This document shows, piece after piece, positions 1 to 7,405 of a stretch of DNA of 27,497 bases. The stretch lies in IMG/VR virus record IMGVR_UViG_3300011116_000564, positions 1 through 27,497 of that record. The stretch is one strand, 5' to 3'. The position numbers and the translations under genes were made by a program. The notes beneath the pieces are model-generated. The model had not been told where the DNA came from. It saw nothing but the letters and a program-made list of their open reading frames with translations, and did no database searches. The DNA comes from a virus. How positions within the stretch are numbered: position 1 is the stretch's first letter; the number at the start of each line of letters is the position of its first letter.

Positions 1-869
1 GCCGCACTTTGTATGATGCAAAGTTTGAGAAGGTGCGAGAATCTTCTTGTGGAGTACGATTCGAATCTGACGTCATCAATTGGTGAAGACATTCTGTAGA
101 TTTTGTCAAGTAATCGCTCTGCTGTTGGAGTAAGTTCTGAAGGTCCGTAACATTGAGTCTTAATTGATTTGAGGTACTCAATAAGTAATTTAGTGTGAGT
201 CGGATCTGGAGGTTTTGGGAATGTAATCTTTTTTCCATTAGGCTCTCCATATATAAGTAAGATCCGGGAAAAGAAACCTTGACCTAAGATTTCGGTAGGG
301 AAAGCAAGTGAGAAACCAGTAGGAGTGTTGCCCCCAAGAATGCTGATAGTAGGGTTATATATATTAACAGAGGTGCCATTCTTAATTCGGTTCCTGTAGG
401 TGCCTGAGTAATCCCATAGAGTTCCCAACAAACTGATAAACTCAATGTTACCATTACCAAAGAAATCATTAAACTCGTCAGCCATAATAAACATTTCTGC
501 ATCTTGTTTTCCAGCATCTGAATCTCCAAAAAGGTTTTGCTCTAAGATATCTTCAGGATCTGCCATACCTTCGCCAGCAAGATCAAGAAGGAACTTCTCT
601 TTCGTACTCTTATCTGCAGCAATTGTACTGTATCCTGAATCTTGTAAAAGTTTTTTCATTAACTTAATTGCTGTAGACTTACGGGTACCTGGGGAACCGA
701 TAAGCATACAGTACATATTAGGTTGGATAGTAAAATGTCCGTGTTGAAAATAATACTGTCTACCTAAAAATGCACCTATACCAGCGATAGCAGCCCAGCG
801 ATTAAAGAAAGCTGGAACTTCTGTCTCGCTAGTATAGGATAGATAAGAGGAAAAGAAGTCCTCTTGCAT
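1..869 (-). CDS. DUF3987-type replicative helicase/ATPase, partial (C-terminus beyond left edge)
   Basis: The open frame starts at the ATG at 869 (GGAGA about 9 bases upstream) and runs off the window without a stop, giving at least 289 residues. A Walker A P-loop, GSPGTRKST, lies at residues 58-66. A Walker B-like acidic pair, MADEF, has D131 and E132. The N-terminus (FFNRWAAIAGIGAFLGRQ, residues 21-38) followed by the P-loop resembles phage DUF3987 proteins, which are helicase-like ATPases often standing in for a DnaB-type or primase-helicase protein. The family call is from recognition, not a search. It is the last visible gene of the minus-strand replication operon, downstream of the DNA polymerase, which fits a role in unwinding at the fork. 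The C-terminal motifs cannot be judged because the gene is cut by the window edge. Confidence 0.75.
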   Translation of the reverse strand, partial: MQEDFFSSYLSYTSETEVPAFFNRWAAIAGIGAFLGRQYYFQHGHFTIQPNMYCMLIGSPGTRKSTAIKLMKKLLQDSGYSTIAADKSTKEKFLLDLAGEGMADPEDILEQNLFGDSDAGKQDAEMFIMADEFNDFFGNGNIEFISLLGTLWDYSGTYRNRIKNGTSVNIYNPTISILGGNTPTGFSLAFPTEILGQGFFSRILLIYGEPNGKKITFPKPPDPTHTKLLIEYLKSIKTQCYGPSELTPTAERLLDKIYRMSSPIDDVRFESYSTRRFSHLLKLCIIQSA

Positions 870-889
870 ACTGATCTCCGGTGAGGAGG

Positions 890-1108
890 TTATATTTGGG
901 ATTTATAATCTTGCTGGATCTTTCCATCTAGGAGGAGATCTGCGAATTCTTTGAGTTCAGCAGGTGCATCTGCCCAAGTATTCATTGCACGCTGAACGAG
1001 ATCCCGGAATGCGGGCATGATACTAGGCTCTAAATATATAGAACTAGCACCTGAACTATAGTGTGAAATATAAATAGATCTTGTTGATGTGTTAGATACA
1101 ATAGCCAT
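890..1108 (-). CDS. small conserved-looking protein of unknown function, 72 aa
   Basis: The ATG at 1108 is preceded by a good ribosome binding site (TAGGAGATTATT). The gene sits between the DNA polymerase stop (1118) and the DUF3987 helicase start (869), in the same direction and tightly spaced, so it belongs to the replication operon. The protein has a Ser/Thr/Tyr-rich first half and a helical second half (AELKEFADLLLDGKIQQDY). I see no signal peptide, membrane segment or known domain. Its location suggests an accessory role in replication, but function cannot be assigned. Confidence 0.65.
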   Translation of the reverse strand: MAIVSNTSTRSIYISHYSSGASSIYLEPSIMPAFRDLVQRAMNTWADAPAELKEFADLLLDGKIQQDYKSQI

Positions 1109-1117
1109 AATAATCTC

Positions 1118-3532
1118 CTACTCGGTATCGCTCCAATATTTTGCCCTAACAAGTTCCCCGGTTACCTTATCAATTTTACCAATCTTTAAGGCTGCGGGTA
1201 CGGTAAATTCCCTGTATATACCTGATACATCTCGAATAGTTACCTTAATCTCCATAGCTTCCCTCACTTGATTTGCTAAATGTTCGTGTCCAGATTTGTA
1301 CGAGAAAAGTATTGAGTCATGAATCTGGGAGTGAAGACGGAAAGATTCAGGGTTAGGTAGTGCGATCTCATAGAATACTCTTAGGAAAGCTTCATTCAAT
1401 GTGCGCGCGTTAAGAGATTGCGGACAGTGGGCGACATAAGAATTAAGGTCAGATTTGTTCGTATCAGGTTTTCCAAAACAGTATCTTGTCCAGTCGCCCG
1501 CTTCAATATATTCTCTAGGGTTGTAAGTTCTTTCATTATATTCTGTATGGTGAAAAGCGCGGCTGGATAACTTGCGGGATGTTCCAATTTCGTTAATGAC
1601 GCTGACATAATAAGCTCCTTTAATCTTAGGATAAGTTTTGTGAAATGTATTCAATAAGTGTTCTGCTATTTTCCTCGGGTCAGATTCAGATAAGCCGAGT
1701 AGTTTCTTAGCTTCCCAGATCTTATCCAGTCCCATGGTGTCAATCAGGACTCCTGGTCCCATATTATAATTAGCTCCATGGTTGACTCGTTTTGCAAGAT
1801 CCCGTAGTTTCTTATCTTTAGTCTTTCCGGTAGTGTCATCATAGATCTGATCATATGGCACACCAAAGAATGCTGAAGCATTGACTGAGTGAAAATCTTT
1901 TGTACCGCTAACTGCTTTGATGAGAGCCTCGTCTCCTGAAATGTTTGCAGTATCTCGTGACTCTGCCTGTTCCAGATCACACTCTGCAAGAAAGAAACCG
2001 TCTGGCGCTTCCACAGTTTGTTTAACCTCCGGCCCACGTGGAATGTTTTGTATTTGTAGTCCTGTCCAGAAGTGGTGCTCTCTACTAGCAAGCCTTCCGG
2101 TGTCTGTTCCGTGCGGATTAAGAGCATAGAGTATGAATCCAAAGAACTCTTTAGCTCCTCCATTTCCTTTTGAGTCAGCATCTTTATCTGTCCTTAAATA
2201 GGTTGTTGCAAGTTTACGCCAGCCACGAATGTCAAGAATCTTAGAAAGAATTAGATTATTCAGAGGATGTCTGAGCATCGCTTTCTTGAGATCTTTCTCA
2301 TTTGAGGAATCAATATCTCCACAGCCTAGAATTTTAAGTAAGGTCTTAACTTGTATAGGTGATCCAGGATTAAAACCTTTTGCGCCTACCATAGTCTGTA
2401 CTGATGCAAGGGCCGGAGCTTCTAGAGAATCAACTTCTTTCCGGGCTTCAATCAATCTTTCCTGATTCCTCTTTAGTCCTGTCATTTCTGCCAGTAGACA
2501 AGGATATACAAGAGGGAACTCTAATGTATAGTTTCTCCTTGCCCAGTCTGGTATTGATAACATTTGTTGTATCCAGACATTTGCTGTGGCCCAGGTGTCA
2601 AGTGCATTGTACTTATAGTATTCATGCAGGTCATTAGTTTCTGCAAGATCCTTCCAGTATACCACTTTTCGTAGGAAGAAGGAGTTAAGGAAAGCAAGAT
2701 CCTTTGGTAACTCGGAGTAGTATGAGTGAAACAAATGTGCAGTATCCCAAAGCCAGTTGGTAGGTGCAGCATTATATCGAAGGAGATAGGAACAGTCATA
2801 CTTTCCGTTTTGGAAGATCTTTTGAACAGGTAGCGCATTTATTGTCCTCATCACTGCGAGGTTAAAAGATGAGTCTATAGGTAGAACATAAGAACGAGTA
2901 GTAATACCACCGGACTCAGAGATATAAACACCGGTATAGCCAATGCAGCGAATAGACAAAGGGCTACGAAAAGTTTCAATGTCCGCAGCAATTGCATAGG
3001 CTTCAGATAAGTCTTGAATAATCTCAGCATGATTAGTTCCATCTACCAAAGTCCAATGAAAATCTGTGGCCTCACTCCAGGCTTCCGGGGCAGTAACCTT
3101 CGATATAAATCTCTGTGCAATGAATTTACCGTAGGATACCGTGAACAACTGCTTGAGTGGACTAATGAAAACGATTTCCAAAGTCCTGTACGTGAATAGG
3201 GAACCTTGGTAGTCTGATAAACTAGGGTTGGACTTACTATTACCAGATAACTCAAGGAGTTTGGAAAGGATTGGTATAGAGGTTGAAACAACTCTTGTAA
3301 CTGATCTTTTCGCACAATACATCTCCAGATGAGACAGAAGAGAGATTGGTTCTACGCAGACGTAAGTGTTCAGCCCATTGAACATTCCCTTTAGGTGAGG
3401 GATGTATGCTTTATCTTCTAGTGTACCTAGGAATAGAGCATTGTCACCTTTTTGGGAAGCTTCTTTCTGAGGAACTGCCGCGCGCATCTGTGCAGTCAGA
3501 GCTGCTAGTTTAGATTTCAATGGCGTTGTCAT
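1118..3532 (-). CDS. family A DNA polymerase with 3'-5' exonuclease domain, 804 aa
   Basis: Replicative polymerase of the Pol I/T7 gp5 family. I chose the ATG at 3532 because AGGAG lies about 10 bases upstream; an ATG 21 bases further out (3553) would place that site inside the gene. The proofreading motifs are intact: Exo I ADIETF (D184), Exo II NGKYD and Exo III YNALD. Polymerase motif A is DLEQAESR (D519), motif B is K-R-V-N-H-G-A-N-Y (H585), and motif C is QIHDSILF (catalytic D739). Two positions are unusual: His585 at the Pol I Phe762 equivalent, and Ser where most relatives have Glu after the HD of motif C. The N-terminus carries SKLAALTAQMRAA (residues 7-19), a peptide shared with the helicase at 9715-11373. 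No primase or thioredoxin-binding loop was identified. Confidence 0.96.
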   Translation of the reverse strand: MTTPLKSKLAALTAQMRAAVPQKEASQKGDNALFLGTLEDKAYIPHLKGMFNGLNTYVCVEPISLLSHLEMYCAKRSVTRVVSTSIPILSKLLELSGNSKSNPSLSDYQGSLFTYRTLEIVFISPLKQLFTVSYGKFIAQRFISKVTAPEAWSEATDFHWTLVDGTNHAEIIQDLSEAYAIAADIETFRSPLSIRCIGYTGVYISESGGITTRSYVLPIDSSFNLAVMRTINALPVQKIFQNGKYDCSYLLRYNAAPTNWLWDTAHLFHSYYSELPKDLAFLNSFFLRKVVYWKDLAETNDLHEYYKYNALDTWATANVWIQQMLSIPDWARRNYTLEFPLVYPCLLAEMTGLKRNQERLIEARKEVDSLEAPALASVQTMVGAKGFNPGSPIQVKTLLKILGCGDIDSSNEKDLKKAMLRHPLNNLILSKILDIRGWRKLATTYLRTDKDADSKGNGGAKEFFGFILYALNPHGTDTGRLASREHHFWTGLQIQNIPRGPEVKQTVEAPDGFFLAECDLEQAESRDTANISGDEALIKAVSGTKDFHSVNASAFFGVPYDQIYDDTTGKTKDKKLRDLAKRVNHGANYNMGPGVLIDTMGLDKIWEAKKLLGLSESDPRKIAEHLLNTFHKTYPKIKGAYYVSVINEIGTSRKLSSRAFHHTEYNERTYNPREYIEAGDWTRYCFGKPDTNKSDLNSYVAHCPQSLNARTLNEAFLRVFYEIALPNPESFRLHSQIHDSILFSYKSGHEHLANQVREAMEIKVTIRDVSGIYREFTVPAALKIGKIDKVTGELVRAKYWSDTE

Positions 3533-3585
3533 ATAGGTTAGATCTCCTATCAAATAATTATAAGGCCCACTACAGGCCCTAGGTA

Positions 3586-3834
3586 TTATTCGAAAGCTGG
3601 GATTGACTTTAACAATCTACTTGTAACCATGAAACAAAACTTCTGTCCAGTTGAATCCTTGAGAATAAAATCAGCTGTAGAATTTCCCGCTTTAGTGCCA
3701 TTCTTAACTACAACAATATCTATAATCTCAATTGGTAGATAGTCAGGCTCCTTGTATACAAAACCTTGAGCTACTGCATCTTCAACAGATTCACAGATAG
3801 TAATTTTAAGAGATGCGTGAATAGCGTTTATCAT
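3586..3834 (-). CDS. small protein of unknown function, 82 aa
   Basis: The ATG at 3834 follows GGAGATTATT, a good ribosome binding site. The gene lies just downstream of a strong hairpin (3858-3883) and just upstream of the polymerase. The sequence alternates charged and beta-prone stretches (PIEIIDIVVVKNG, TADFILKD, QKFCFMVTSR), suggesting a small all-beta or alpha/beta fold. No motif I recognise is present. Because it follows a terminator-like hairpin, its expression may be lower than that of the gene upstream, or it may depend on read-through. Confidence 0.65.
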   Translation of the reverse strand: MINAIHASLKITICESVEDAVAQGFVYKEPDYLPIEIIDIVVVKNGTKAGNSTADFILKDSTGQKFCFMVTSRLLKSIPAFE

Positions 3835-3857
3835 AATAATCTCCAGATAAAAGGGAA

Positions 3858-3883
3858 CCCACTAAGAACTTAATCTTAGTGGG
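3858..3883 (-). terminator. hairpin with T-rich tail after the ssDNA-binding-like gene
   Basis: A perfect 10-bp stem (CCCACTAAGA / TCTTAGTGGG) closes a 6-base loop about 25 bases after the stop at 3910. On the minus strand it is followed by TTCCCTTTTA, a moderately T-rich tail. This has the shape of a Rho-independent terminator or attenuator. It would set a high dose of the upstream gene relative to the polymerase, as expected for a stoichiometric ssDNA-binding protein. The tail is interrupted by CCC, so read-through is likely. Confidence 0.65.
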
Positions 3884-3909
3884 TGCTAGATGTTAGATCA
3901 TCGAGATCA

Positions 3910-4353
3910 TCAGATCACAGAGATATCAACCAGTGTTGTGTACTTCCGTGTCTTTTCCGTGTTCGAGCGCAAACCTGTAATGATAAGAACTTCGCAACCT
4001 TGGATCTCGTTCATCAAATCACGGTTAGCTTTAGCACCAAACTTTTCAGCAGCTGCTTTCATAACCTTCTTGAAATCACCTTGGCCGAATTCCTTATCCA
4101 ACAGGAATGCAATACTGGTAGATGCACCTTTGGACAGGGGAGTGTCAGATGAGTCAGCCAGCTCGATTGTTTCATCTGCTACAAAAGTTGCTTCGATTGC
4201 AGGATGTGTACCAATCTTCTTTTGTTCCAGCTTGATGGTAACCTTGTGAGTCCCAGCAGGGAAAGGCTTGAATTCTGGAGCATCTGCCAAGTCATCGAGT
4301 GTGCCGTCAAGCAATGCATTAATGTCGAAAGTGGATTGATCGATAGTAGACAT
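3910..4353 (-). CDS. putative single-stranded DNA-binding-like protein, 147 aa
   Basis: No catalytic motif is seen. After an acidic N-terminus (FDINALLDGTLDDLADAPEF) comes a beta-rich core (AGTHKVTIKLEQKKI, PAIEATFVADE, EVLIITGL), compatible with an OB fold. The gene lies between a dNTP hydrolase/ATPase pair and the DNA polymerase and is followed by a strong hairpin terminator, a usual setting for a phage ssDNA-binding protein made in excess. The SSB role is inferred from context and fold impression; an accessory recombination factor is equally possible. The start at 4353 has only a weak site (AGAAAG). The N-terminal FDINALL resembles FDIDTLL near the N-terminus of the nuclease at 6117-7160. 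Confidence 0.45.
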   Translation of the reverse strand: MSTIDQSTFDINALLDGTLDDLADAPEFKPFPAGTHKVTIKLEQKKIGTHPAIEATFVADETIELADSSDTPLSKGASTSIAFLLDKEFGQGDFKKVMKAAAEKFGAKANRDLMNEIQGCEVLIITGLRSNTEKTRKYTTLVDISVI

Positions 4354-4375
4354 GATAGTAGCTTTCTATAAAAGG

Positions 4376-4756
4376 TTATTTACGGGAGATTGAGCGCAGT
4401 GTAATTACTGCAAGAATATTCCAAGCTGCATGTGCAAGATGTGTAATGCCTGTTTGAGGATCTTTACTATCTTCACTTTGCATATCTTCAAGTAGGTGTC
4501 TAATCATCGCTTCATAATATCGTTCCTTTCCATTAGGTACTTCTATCCAACCATTCTTGGTGTATTTATTTGCACCAAAAGTTCCAACCTTAACTACCTC
4601 TTTAAGTGCAAGAACAAACTTACCGAGGACAAGAAAAGGTAACTGTTTACCTGCATCAAGTTTAGCTCCAGGTTCATGAGGATCTGTTCCTAGAGGATCT
4701 TTCTCGTGAGAGATTGATGCTAGATGTTGTAATTCTAAATCATCAAGTTCAGGCAT
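4376..4756 (-). CDS. dATP/dGTP diphosphohydrolase-family protein (DUF5664-like), 126 aa
   Basis: The order of motifs is that of the DUF5664 / dATP-dGTP diphosphohydrolase N-terminal family, related to MazG-type all-alpha pyrophosphatases: KLDAGKQLPF, then KVGTFGANKYTKNGW, then ERYYEAMIRHLLEDMQSED, then GITHLAHAAWNILAV. Such proteins hydrolyse dNTPs to dNMPs and shape the nucleotide pool; some act in phages with modified bases. I recognise the family by pattern only, and the substrate here is unknown. I place the start at 4756, where GGAG lies 7 bases upstream and the ATG follows the TAA of the ATPase gene by one base (TAAAATG). A start at 4768 is possible but lacks a site. No PurZ or other base-modification gene is visible in the window. 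Confidence 0.72.
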   Translation of the reverse strand: MPELDDLELQHLASISHEKDPLGTDPHEPGAKLDAGKQLPFLVLGKFVLALKEVVKVGTFGANKYTKNGWIEVPNGKERYYEAMIRHLLEDMQSEDSKDPQTGITHLAHAAWNILAVITLRSISRK

Positions 4757-4757
4757 T

Positions 4758-5639
4758 TTAGGCTCCATTCATCTTAGATCTCAAAGCTGCCAATCCGGTG
4801 AGAGCTTTACTTCCTTGCTCATTAGTCTGAGTTGTAGAAACTGTAGGTTTCTCAATCTGCCCGGTAAAGATAGGCAGTAAAGATAATTTACCTGAGCTTG
4901 CAATATCAAAATCAGATCTGGATCTTGTAAGGAATCCATTACTTGCAGTAGATGTTGAGTAAGCTCGGTGAGTTTTATTCTTCACCTCAGTATAAATCAC
5001 ATGATCAAAAGCTGAGGGAAATGTAGCAGACATTCCAGCAGATCCAAAAGATGGAACAAGTTTAGTTGTCTTATCTTCTAGTTCAGCTTCTTGACATTGA
5101 CAAGTTACAATAAGATTATATCTAGCTCCTTGGAATTGGGATTTAAAAAATTCTGTATACTTTCTCAGCGCACCCCAATCATCTCTTTCAGGTTTTGTAT
5201 CCAGAGACTTGTCTTTCATTGTATATGAAAGAATAGAATATGAAAGCTGAGTAGCTGTATCAAGAACTACAATATCTTTAGGCCCGAGTTTATTGAAATC
5301 TACCTCTGTTATAATTGCATCTGGATCCTTTGCGCAGATCGGACAACCTGATTTTCCATGCGCGTCACAAATCTTAGCTGTACCTTTGTTGAAAAGAATA
5401 AGAAGAGTTTGTGCAGCAATTGGATAAGAAGCTGAGTCTGGAATGTTAATAAGATCTATACGATCTTGAGCTTCAGGTGAGAGCTTGAGAAGAGTTTCAG
5501 CTGCGTTCTCTGTATTTATCCAGATTAGATTATATCCATGCTCTGCCATTTCAGCAGCTAATGTTGATTTACCTGAACCTGAGAGACCTAAGATTAGAAC
5601 ACGATGTGTGGATGCTGGTTTATATTGTGAGAGTTTCAT
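4758..5639 (-). CDS. Sak4-like P-loop ATPase with a Cys/His cluster, 293 aa
   Basis: A RecA-like P-loop ATPase of the phage AAA_24/Sak4 type, probably a ssDNA annealing or recombination-mediator ATPase. Walker A is GLSGSGKST (residues 18-26) and Walker B is DIVVLDTATQ (D127). Between them sits C91-x2-H94-x4-C99-x2-C102, a potential zinc-binding knuckle. The last 13 residues, TGLAALRSKMNGA, match the N-terminal peptide shared by the polymerase and helicase. The ATG overlaps the stop of the HNH gene as ATGA with no clear site of its own, so translation is probably coupled. It lies next to the Fe-S RecB-like nuclease, as ATPase/exonuclease recombination pairs often do. The exact subfamily is uncertain. 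Confidence 0.78.
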   Translation of the reverse strand: MKLSQYKPASTHRVLILGLSGSGKSTLAAEMAEHGYNLIWINTENAAETLLKLSPEAQDRIDLINIPDSASYPIAAQTLLILFNKGTAKICDAHGKSGCPICAKDPDAIITEVDFNKLGPKDIVVLDTATQLSYSILSYTMKDKSLDTKPERDDWGALRKYTEFFKSQFQGARYNLIVTCQCQEAELEDKTTKLVPSFGSAGMSATFPSAFDHVIYTEVKNKTHRAYSTSTASNGFLTRSRSDFDIASSGKLSLLPIFTGQIEKPTVSTTQTNEQGSKALTGLAALRSKMNGA

Positions 5640-6115
5640 GATGGAATTTTATTTAGAAGTGGTTTAGTAAAGTATATAGATACATATGTATTGCACGCCT
5701 TAGTTGCTGCAAGTTCTGTATCAAAATAACCTAGATGAACCTTACCCGCTACTGGATGATTAAACTGTGCAGACCAATTTGAGTCTCTGGAATTATATGC
5801 AACACCTTTATATTTAGATGTGCCAGATACTCTCTTATTAGCATTCTGCATATTCTCTGATTGAGAAACTAATCTAAGATTATCTCGTTGGTTATTAAGT
5901 TTGTTTCCATCCAGGTGATCCACAATATCTTTATCTCCTACAGATAGATTAAAAATTTCTCTATGAAAATAAACCAAAGTCCACTTACCTAATACTTTCT
6001 TCGAAGCAACTGCATAGCCAGCTTTATTTACATACCAGCCATATAAATGAACCTTAACAAAATCTATATCAGAGTATAGAAGTTTATTACCTAAAGATAA
6101 AAGTTTAATACCCAT
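5636..6115 (-). CDS. HNH homing endonuclease with AP2 DNA-binding domain, 159 aa
   Basis: Residues about 50-95 form an HNH_3-type nuclease core (YFHREIFNL, then DHLDGNKLNNQRDNLR, then a SQSENMQNANKR tail). The C-terminal part (GTSKYKGVAYNSRDSNWSAQ through GYFDTELAAT) is an AP2-type DNA-binding domain. The combination is typical of free-standing homing endonucleases that spread between phages. I use the ATG at 6115, with AAAGG about 10 bases upstream; an in-frame TTG at 6124 is an alternative. The gene overlaps the nuclease stop upstream and the ATPase start downstream, so it is inserted without breaking the operon. It probably has no role in replication itself. Confidence 0.88.
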   Translation of the reverse strand: MGIKLLSLGNKLLYSDIDFVKVHLYGWYVNKAGYAVASKKVLGKWTLVYFHREIFNLSVGDKDIVDHLDGNKLNNQRDNLRLVSQSENMQNANKRVSGTSKYKGVAYNSRDSNWSAQFNHPVAGKVHLGYFDTELAATKACNTYVSIYFTKPLLNKIPS

Positions 6116-6116
6116 A

Positions 6117-7160
6117 TCATCCAACCTTTCTCAGTTGTGAATCTAACAAGTCTTCCAATCCAATCTGTACCTGATAATCTGTTCTATCTTCTTCCTCAGG
6201 GGTACAAGGTTTGGTAAGATGTTCTGTACTCAATGTGCATGTCTGGAAATATTCACAGTCTCTACCGAAAGAGGTGCAAGATTCCCCATGCATCGGGTAG
6301 ATCTCAGCTTCTTCATATAGTTTAATTGTCTCAATATCTAAGAGGAGCTCACGAATCCAGAGTGCTCGCTGAAGGAAAGATTTAGTGAATGGGATTGGAT
6401 TGTACTCTCTACTCTTAGTTTGATATACTAAATAAAGAACTTTATAACTAGATAGATCGGGATAGAGATGGTCAAGAACAACAGAATAACCAATAGCCTG
6501 CGCTGAATTTTTATACGTTGCTGGGTTGATTGAAGAAGCATTCGTAGTTTTACATTCGAGAACAAGGATTTCTCCAGTGACTTTATGTCTGAGTACAGCA
6601 TCAACAAAACCTCTAAGCCGAAAACCGTCAGGAAAAGTAATAGAGAAACTAAGCTCACAAGCAGGAGCACCATTATAATATACAAGTTCGTAATCATCTA
6701 GGAATCCTTGTTGGCGAAGTTCGAGGAATCTTTGCAGAGCGATTACAGCTAGGAAGAAAGATTTAGCATCACGCTCGTGGATTGCAAACAGATCTGGTTT
6801 CCAATTAAGGAACATTTTCCAAATGATCTCATCTTCAGTTAGACCTTCGAGCGCAAGTTGGATAGCCTCGCCGACAACGTGTCCGAAAGCAAATGTGATT
6901 GAGGATTTGATATCTTCTTCTGTTCTGAAGGTAGATCGTTTCTTATAGAGTTCGAACTTACGAGGGCATTGGTGAAGTGTAAGGAGCGAGGAGTATGATA
7001 ATTGTCGAATCCTGTAATCAATATTTCCTTCATATCCGTCTTCGACAAAAGGTTCTCGGCTAATTCCTTCTGCTCCTGGCAGGATAGTTCCGACAAGATC
7101 ATTGGGAGTACCACTCCAATCTGATAATAGTGTGTCGATATCGAATTCATTGGTAGACAT
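6117..7160 (-). CDS. RecB/Cas4-like PD-(D/E)XK nuclease with probable Fe-S cluster, 347 aa
   Basis: The RecB-family motifs are in order: LSYSSLLTLHQCPRKFELY (C65), GHVVGEAI (H94), GFVDAVL (D187), ECKTTN (E202, K204) and QAIGY (Q221, Y225). One early cysteine (C65) plus three late ones (C295-x6-C302-x5-C308) reproduce the arrangement that holds a 4Fe-4S cluster in AddB, Dna2 and Cas4 nucleases, though the x6 spacing is not the usual one. The likely role is an exonuclease in phage recombination or host DNA breakdown, working with the neighbouring Sak4-like ATPase. The start at 7160 has a weak site (GAGATAACAAA), and a stop lies four codons upstream in frame. Near the N-terminus, FDIDTLL echoes the SSB-like protein. 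No CRISPR array or cas1/cas2 is present, so this is not an adaptation module. Confidence 0.85.
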   Translation of the reverse strand: MSTNEFDIDTLLSDWSGTPNDLVGTILPGAEGISREPFVEDGYEGNIDYRIRQLSYSSLLTLHQCPRKFELYKKRSTFRTEEDIKSSITFAFGHVVGEAIQLALEGLTEDEIIWKMFLNWKPDLFAIHERDAKSFFLAVIALQRFLELRQQGFLDDYELVYYNGAPACELSFSITFPDGFRLRGFVDAVLRHKVTGEILVLECKTTNASSINPATYKNSAQAIGYSVVLDHLYPDLSSYKVLYLVYQTKSREYNPIPFTKSFLQRALWIRELLLDIETIKLYEEAEIYPMHGESCTSFGRDCEYFQTCTLSTEHLTKPCTPEEEDRTDYQVQIGLEDLLDSQLRKVG

Positions 7161-7284
7161 TTTGTTATCTCAGTAATTAGTGGTGAATATATCTCCCCAC
7201 AAAAGCTAAGAGGCTCACAGTGGAGCCAATCTCTGAGAAGTTTATATTCAGGATATGTGAGTCTGTCTCTCAGAGCTACTAAGA

Positions 7285-7392
7285 CTAGTTGTTGCCTGAC
7301 TTGGGAAACAGTTGATTCCAGTATGAGCATACAATGGAGCAAGTAATTGCAATCTGAGTGAGTTTGAATTTCTTTTCAGGAGGATAGATCAT
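7285..7392 (-). CDS. possible 35-aa ORF, perhaps a remnant
   Basis: The ATG at 7392 has AGGA about 7 bases upstream and the frame (MIYPPEKKFKLTQIAITC...) closes at a TAG. It fills part of a 245-base gap between the nuclease and the 95-residue protein. Immediately after it, another frame (from the ATG at 7330) reads protein-like sequence (LRDRLTYPEYKLLRDWLHCE) but has no stop before running 300 bases into the nuclease gene. Either this is a genuine small peptide or an older gene broken by a frameshift. Bases 7161-7284 hold nothing else I can name. Confidence 0.35.
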   Translation of the reverse strand: MIYPPEKKFKLTQIAITCSIVCSYWNQLFPKSGNN

Positions 7393-7405
7393 AGGGATTC
7401 CTATA

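Noticed and set aside
1744-2181. A 145-residue open frame on the minus strand inside the polymerase gene
   Set aside because: It lies in another frame of a gene with all family A motifs and has no ribosome binding site; it is a shadow.
3890-4249. Plus-strand frames opposite the SSB-like gene
   Set aside because: They overlap a better-supported minus-strand gene and lack ribosome binding sites.
4376-4756. Evidence of a 2-aminoadenine (Z) genome
   Set aside because: A dNTP diphosphohydrolase-family gene alone is not enough; no PurZ or DatZ homologue is visible here.
6117-7160. Cas4 of a CRISPR adaptation module
   Set aside because: No repeat-spacer array, cas1 or cas2 is present. The context is phage recombination.
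6839-7342. A 167-residue frame overlapping the nuclease start
   Set aside because: Most of it is out of frame with the well-supported nuclease. Only the part upstream of 7160 might be real, and that is treated as a possible remnant.
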